DNA from: Anaerolineae bacterium
GTDB lineage: Bacteria > Chloroflexota > Anaerolineae > SpSt-600
Assembly: GCA_025062375.1 (NCBI GenBank)
Contig: JANXAG010000016.1
Location: 1 to 39,081, forward strand
Reading direction: 5' to 3'
DNA length: 39,081 bases
Both the position numbers and the translations under genes were made by a program. Positions within the stretch are counted from its first letter, which is position 1. The number at the start of each line of letters is the position of its first letter. The notes under the pieces are model-generated. The model saw nothing but the letters and a program-made list of their open reading frames with translations, was not told the DNA's origin and searched no databases. This document shows positions 36,584 through 39,081 of this stretch, piece after piece.

Positions 36584-37789
36584 CTAATCCAGCAATCTTT
36601 TCTCGCCCTCAAGCCGCTTAATATCGGTTATATCCTGGGTTACCTCCAGGACCCCAAGGTATTCTCCCTGGGGGCTTCGGACCGGAAAGTAACGGATGTG
36701 CAAAAAACGTCCCCTGTAATTTATCCAGAACTCGGCCACGTCTCTAACGCCGGCTTTGAATTCTTCTATTATTCGGTTGACCACGTGGATACTTTTCTGG
36801 GGGTGGCACTGTTGAACGGTTCTTCCCAGAACAGCACGAGTTCGGGGGAAGATTCTGGTTTCGGCCCGGTTGAAGTAACGCACTATGTCGTTTTTATCCA
36901 CAAAGGTTATCTCTATCGGGAGGGTGTTGAGGATAGCTTCCAGTTCCTGATAGGTGAGGGTGCCGGTCTCAAAGGCGATTTCCCCTTCCAGACGGGCTGG
37001 CTCTTTAAGTTCTACAGGCGCAGGCATCGCTTCCACTGGAGTGAAGCAGCAGTAGCCCAGTTCATCAAACTGAAGCCTTATGTCGGCCCACTCCTGCTGG
37101 CCTATCACCTGCAGTGAAAGGGGGAAAAGGATGTTGTTCTCTTTGTGGAAGTGGGTGGTAAGCCAATTCTGGAGCGATTGCGCGGTGCTGGTTAATTCCT
37201 GAACGAGCTGGGGAAAGGATATGGCTGAAGCCCTCTCCAGTATCTGATAGAGCTTCTTTTTCACTTCCCTTATCTGCTGATGCTCCATCCACATTATTGC
37301 CGGCGGTTCCGTAATACCATGTTTTTCTATGTAAGGGAAAAGGACGTTTTCTTCCCGAACGTAATGGCTCTCGGAATCTCTGAAATGCTCAGCTAAGTGT
37401 GAAAGGTGGTCGCGGATTTCTGGCTCTAATGTTCCAAGTTCTCCAAGCTTATGAGCAAGCTCCACAAGCTCGGCGGCGTTTTCCAGGAGAATGCGGTGTT
37501 CTTCCATCAGGATGTGGATGGGATGCCATGGGGGAGCCAGGGTTGGGCCTCTCTTTTCAAGGCCTTCTCTGAAAACAGCCAGATGGACTTCACAGAGCCT
37601 GTGGACCTCTTCCCGCGGCAGTCCTTCTTTTATCAACTCTTCTTCAGCTCTGGCTATTTCCATAGCTGAGACGTTTTGAAGAAGGGTCTGAAACTGCGCT
37701 TTAACCTCTTCCGGATTGGCTCCCTGATGGATTTTTCGGATGATTTCCTTCAGGATTTCCTTCCGGTCTTTCCCGAAAAGCTCGCTCAT
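36584..37789 (-). CDS. DUF438-hemerythrin-PAS protein
   Basis: Protein of 401 aa in three parts: a DUF438 helical domain (about 1-75), a hemerythrin HHE domain (about 88-240) with HPIHILMEEH, HLAEHF, HYVREENVLFPYIEKHG, MWMEHQQI and HFHKENNILFPL supplying the di-iron His and Glu ligands, and a PAS domain (about 270-395) with ITFVDKNDIVRYFN. It probably binds O2 or NO and signals or repairs damage from them. It is divergent from an Rrf2 regulator gene. Promoter TTGAAT-17-TAAAAT lies at 37820-37848. Confidence 0.9.
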   Translation of the reverse strand: MSELFGKDRKEILKEIIRKIHQGANPEEVKAQFQTLLQNVSAMEIARAEEELIKEGLPREEVHRLCEVHLAVFREGLEKRGPTLAPPWHPIHILMEEHRILLENAAELVELAHKLGELGTLEPEIRDHLSHLAEHFRDSESHYVREENVLFPYIEKHGITEPPAIMWMEHQQIREVKKKLYQILERASAISFPQLVQELTSTAQSLQNWLTTHFHKENNILFPLSLQVIGQQEWADIRLQFDELGYCCFTPVEAMPAPVELKEPARLEGEIAFETGTLTYQELEAILNTLPIEITFVDKNDIVRYFNRAETRIFPRTRAVLGRTVQQCHPQKSIHVVNRIIEEFKAGVRDVAEFWINYRGRFLHIRYFPVRSPQGEYLGVLEVTQDITDIKRLEGEKRLLD

Positions 37790-37819
37790 ATACTTCCTCC
37801 CCAGGAATTTTCTTAGAGA

Positions 37820-37848
37820 ATTTTATCCAATTGTGCCAATGGATTCAA
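37820..37848 (-). promoter_or_regulatory. Promoter of the hemerythrin/PAS gene
   Basis: Minus-strand -35 TTGAAT (37843-37848), a 17-bp spacer and -10 TAAAAT (37820-37825), about 30 bp before the start codon. Confidence 0.6.
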
Positions 37849-37940
37849 CGACTTTTGTCTCAGGTCGGGGAAGCTGGGGCTGAGGCCTTTTCCTTCACCA
37901 CCATCTGGCAGCAAGTTCCGGCGCAGGACTTAAGGTTAAG

Positions 37941-37969
37941 TTGACATTGCTTCGTTTTTGTAGCATAAT
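37941..37969 (+). promoter_or_regulatory. Promoter of the Rrf2 regulator gene
   Basis: -35 TTGACA (37941-37946), a 17-bp spacer and -10 CATAAT (37964-37969). The predicted start near 37976 leaves a short leader of about 28 nt. Confidence 0.7.
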
Positions 37970-38003
37970 GTTGAGAGAAATAGTAGCATTCAGGAGCTGG
38001 GAA

Positions 38004-38444
38004 ATGTTGGTGAACCGTGAGACCGATTATGCTATAAGGGTTATTTTATACCTTGCCATGCAACCGGAAGGCACCAGGGTCAGCGCAAAGCGGCTGGCAG
38101 TAGAAAAGGTCATCCCTAAAGCTTTTACACGGCGCATTTTGACCAGGCTTGCAAAAGCGGGCCTTCTAAAAAGCTTAAAGGGGCTGAAGGGCGGAGTTTA
38201 TCTGGCCAAGATGCCCTCCCAGATAAGTATCCTGGAAGTAATGGAGGCGGTGGGAAGAGTTCCCCGGGTAAGCCCTTGCATTGAGGACCCCAGGGCATGC
38301 CCTTTTACTTCCACTTGCCCCGTTCGTGAATTGTGGATTGATATAGATAAGGAGTTAAAGGAACACCTCAGGGAGACCACTTTTGAGCAATTAGCCTACA
38401 GATTCAGCAAACAGGAGGAAAAAAGCCCCACGGGAAGTGCATAA
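38004..38444 (+). CDS. Rrf2 family Fe-S-type transcriptional regulator
   Basis: Protein of 146 aa with the Rrf2 winged helix (MLVNRETDYAIRVILYLA, AKRLAVEKVIPKAFTRRILTRLAKAGLL, KGGVYLA). A cluster-binding loop has three Cys in C-x6-C-x5-C (SPCIEDPRACPFTSTCPVRELW region). This is the IscR/NsrR layout, so it probably senses NO, iron-sulfur status or redox through a cluster. ATG 38004 follows AGGAG at 37992-37996; upstream in-frame TTG starts fall in the promoter. Its divergent hemerythrin neighbour suggests an NO or O2 response. Confidence 0.9.
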   Translation: MLVNRETDYAIRVILYLAMQPEGTRVSAKRLAVEKVIPKAFTRRILTRLAKAGLLKSLKGLKGGVYLAKMPSQISILEVMEAVGRVPRVSPCIEDPRACPFTSTCPVRELWIDIDKELKEHLRETTFEQLAYRFSKQEEKSPTGSA

Positions 38445-38515
38445 TGAGAAAAATGACTGAAGGGCTTTGGTGCACAAATCTGGACATCTGATTGAAAAAG
38501 AGCATAATTGGGGGT

Positions 38516-38990
38516 ATGAGGAGGAAAAAGTGCTCCCACCCCCGACCACAGAAGCACCCGGAAAAGCGAAAGAAGCAACCCAGGAAGACCCGCTACTGGG
38601 TGCGGAATTGGCCAGAATATGACCGGGCTCTGGTCCAGAGGGGCTCTGGGACCCTCTGGATATCGGATGAGGCCATCGCCGGATGGCGGTATGAAAGGCC
38701 GAATCATCGGGGAGCCCCTTTCTTCTACAGCGATATTGCCATAGAGACGGTCCTGACCCTTCGGGAGGTCTTTCTCCTTCCCCATCGGGGAGCAGAGGGC
38801 TTTGTCCGTTCGGATTCCCCTGCCGGTTCTGGACCCTACGACCCTTTCCCGGCGAGGCCGAAAGATGGACGTCCGTCTTCCGAAGCGGGCTCAGGGACCC
38901 CTGCATCGGGTTCTGGATAGTAGTGGTCTGAAGGTCTATGGGGAAGTGGGTCGGGAGGTCTATCAGGCCCTGCAGGAGCACAGCCCAGGT
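38516..38990 (+). pseudogene. Broken IS5-family transposase
   Basis: The first frame (ATG 38516) carries the N-terminal IS5-type domain: RYWVRNWPEYDRALVQRGS, LWISDEAIAGW, YSDIAIETVLTLREVF, LPHRGAEGFVR. Near 38800 the frame shifts and the next segment continues IPLPVLDPTTLSRR, PLHRVLDSSGLKVYGE. A stretch appears lost at the shift and another after VYGE, where the DDE core should begin; the sequence then passes into YQALQEHSPGIRMAIPP. It is a non-functional remnant. No terminal inverted repeat was identified. Confidence 0.75.
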
Positions 38991-39012
38991 ATTCGGATGG
39001 CTATTCCTCCCC

Positions 39013-39081
39013 TACTTTGCGGAGCGGACGATTCAGGATGCCGAATCGGAAAAGGGATGGGATGAATTCCGGGCGCTCAAA
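39013..39081 (+). pseudogene. Fragment of a second transposase, cut by the window end
   Basis: In a third frame, YFAERTIQDAESEKGWDEF followed by RALK resembles the VER-x-F-x-DAK-x-E-x-G motif near the C-terminus of IS4/IS701-like DDE transposases. It is different from the IS5 piece before it. The fragment runs off the window. Confidence 0.4.

Noticed and set aside
37941-38003. Longer Rrf2 protein starting at TTG 37941
   Set aside because: These bases are the promoter -35 and leader; ATG 38004 has its own ribosome-binding site and gives the normal Rrf2 N-terminus.

Overview
The window looks like a chromosomal segment of an anaerobic or microaerobic, probably thermophilic, member of the Chloroflexota. 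This is inferred from the gene set: Thr/Pro-rich linkers on secreted cell-wall enzymes, a class II (B12-dependent) ribonucleotide reductase with its own NrdR, a GH57 branching enzyme, a ferredoxin-fused geranylgeranyl-reductase-like flavoprotein and a large PTPS-related membrane protein. No rRNA is present to confirm it. Most genes lie in tight operons with 1-4 bp start/stop overlaps.

Layout. 1-3076: a G-rich leader, a membrane-anchored clan GH-A glycosidase, a family-3 solute-binding protein and a convergent M23 peptidase. 3291-10530 (minus): the operon thiI, lgt, GH57 branching enzyme, double-hotdog thioesterase, large membrane protein. 10554-11258: an L,D-transpeptidase, then about 500 bp of eroded sequence. 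11773-13634: a redox locus with a small coiled-coil protein on one strand and ferredoxin, thioredoxin-like selenoprotein and thioredoxin reductase on the other. A CsoR-like palindrome lies over both predicted start sites. 13631-20306 (minus): nrdR, flavoprotein, intein-bearing nrdJ, methyltransferase, DUF2085 protein, preceded by a pair of NrdR-box-like sites. 20510-22577: small Cys-rich protein and dnaK. 22650-27440 (minus): rplU, rpmA, rpmE, tdk, GYD protein, recJ, CorC-like protein, behind a near-consensus promoter. 27515-31932: an accessory patch with eroded sequence, a frameshifted PQQ-propeller lipoprotein and an orphan Cas10-like protein. 32033-33435: rplI, yjbQ, GDT1-type transporter. 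33621-33707: tRNA-Ser. 33730-36574 (minus): nitroreductase, DUF255 protein and a glutaredoxin-like selenoprotein. 36584-38444: a hemerythrin/PAS protein divergent from an Rrf2 regulator. 38455-39081: broken transposase pieces.

The strongest findings are two candidate selenoproteins that ordinary gene calling would miss. In a membrane-anchored thioredoxin-like protein (12261-12677) and a short glutaredoxin-like protein (33730-33969), an in-frame TGA replaces the first Cys of a CxxC site (UxxC). Each TGA is followed at the right distance by a perfect hairpin with G in the first two loop positions, as in bacterial SECIS elements. The thioredoxin-like gene sits directly before trxB, its likely reductase.

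Other points of interest are: an intein in nrdJ with intact splicing blocks but Arg instead of Cys/Ser/Thr at +1, and Asn in both catalytic Asp positions of its endonuclease; an orphan Cas10-like protein without a GGDD motif, a CRISPR array or cas neighbours; and face-to-face promoters sharing one CsoR-type operator. All functional calls come from reading motifs; no database search was run.
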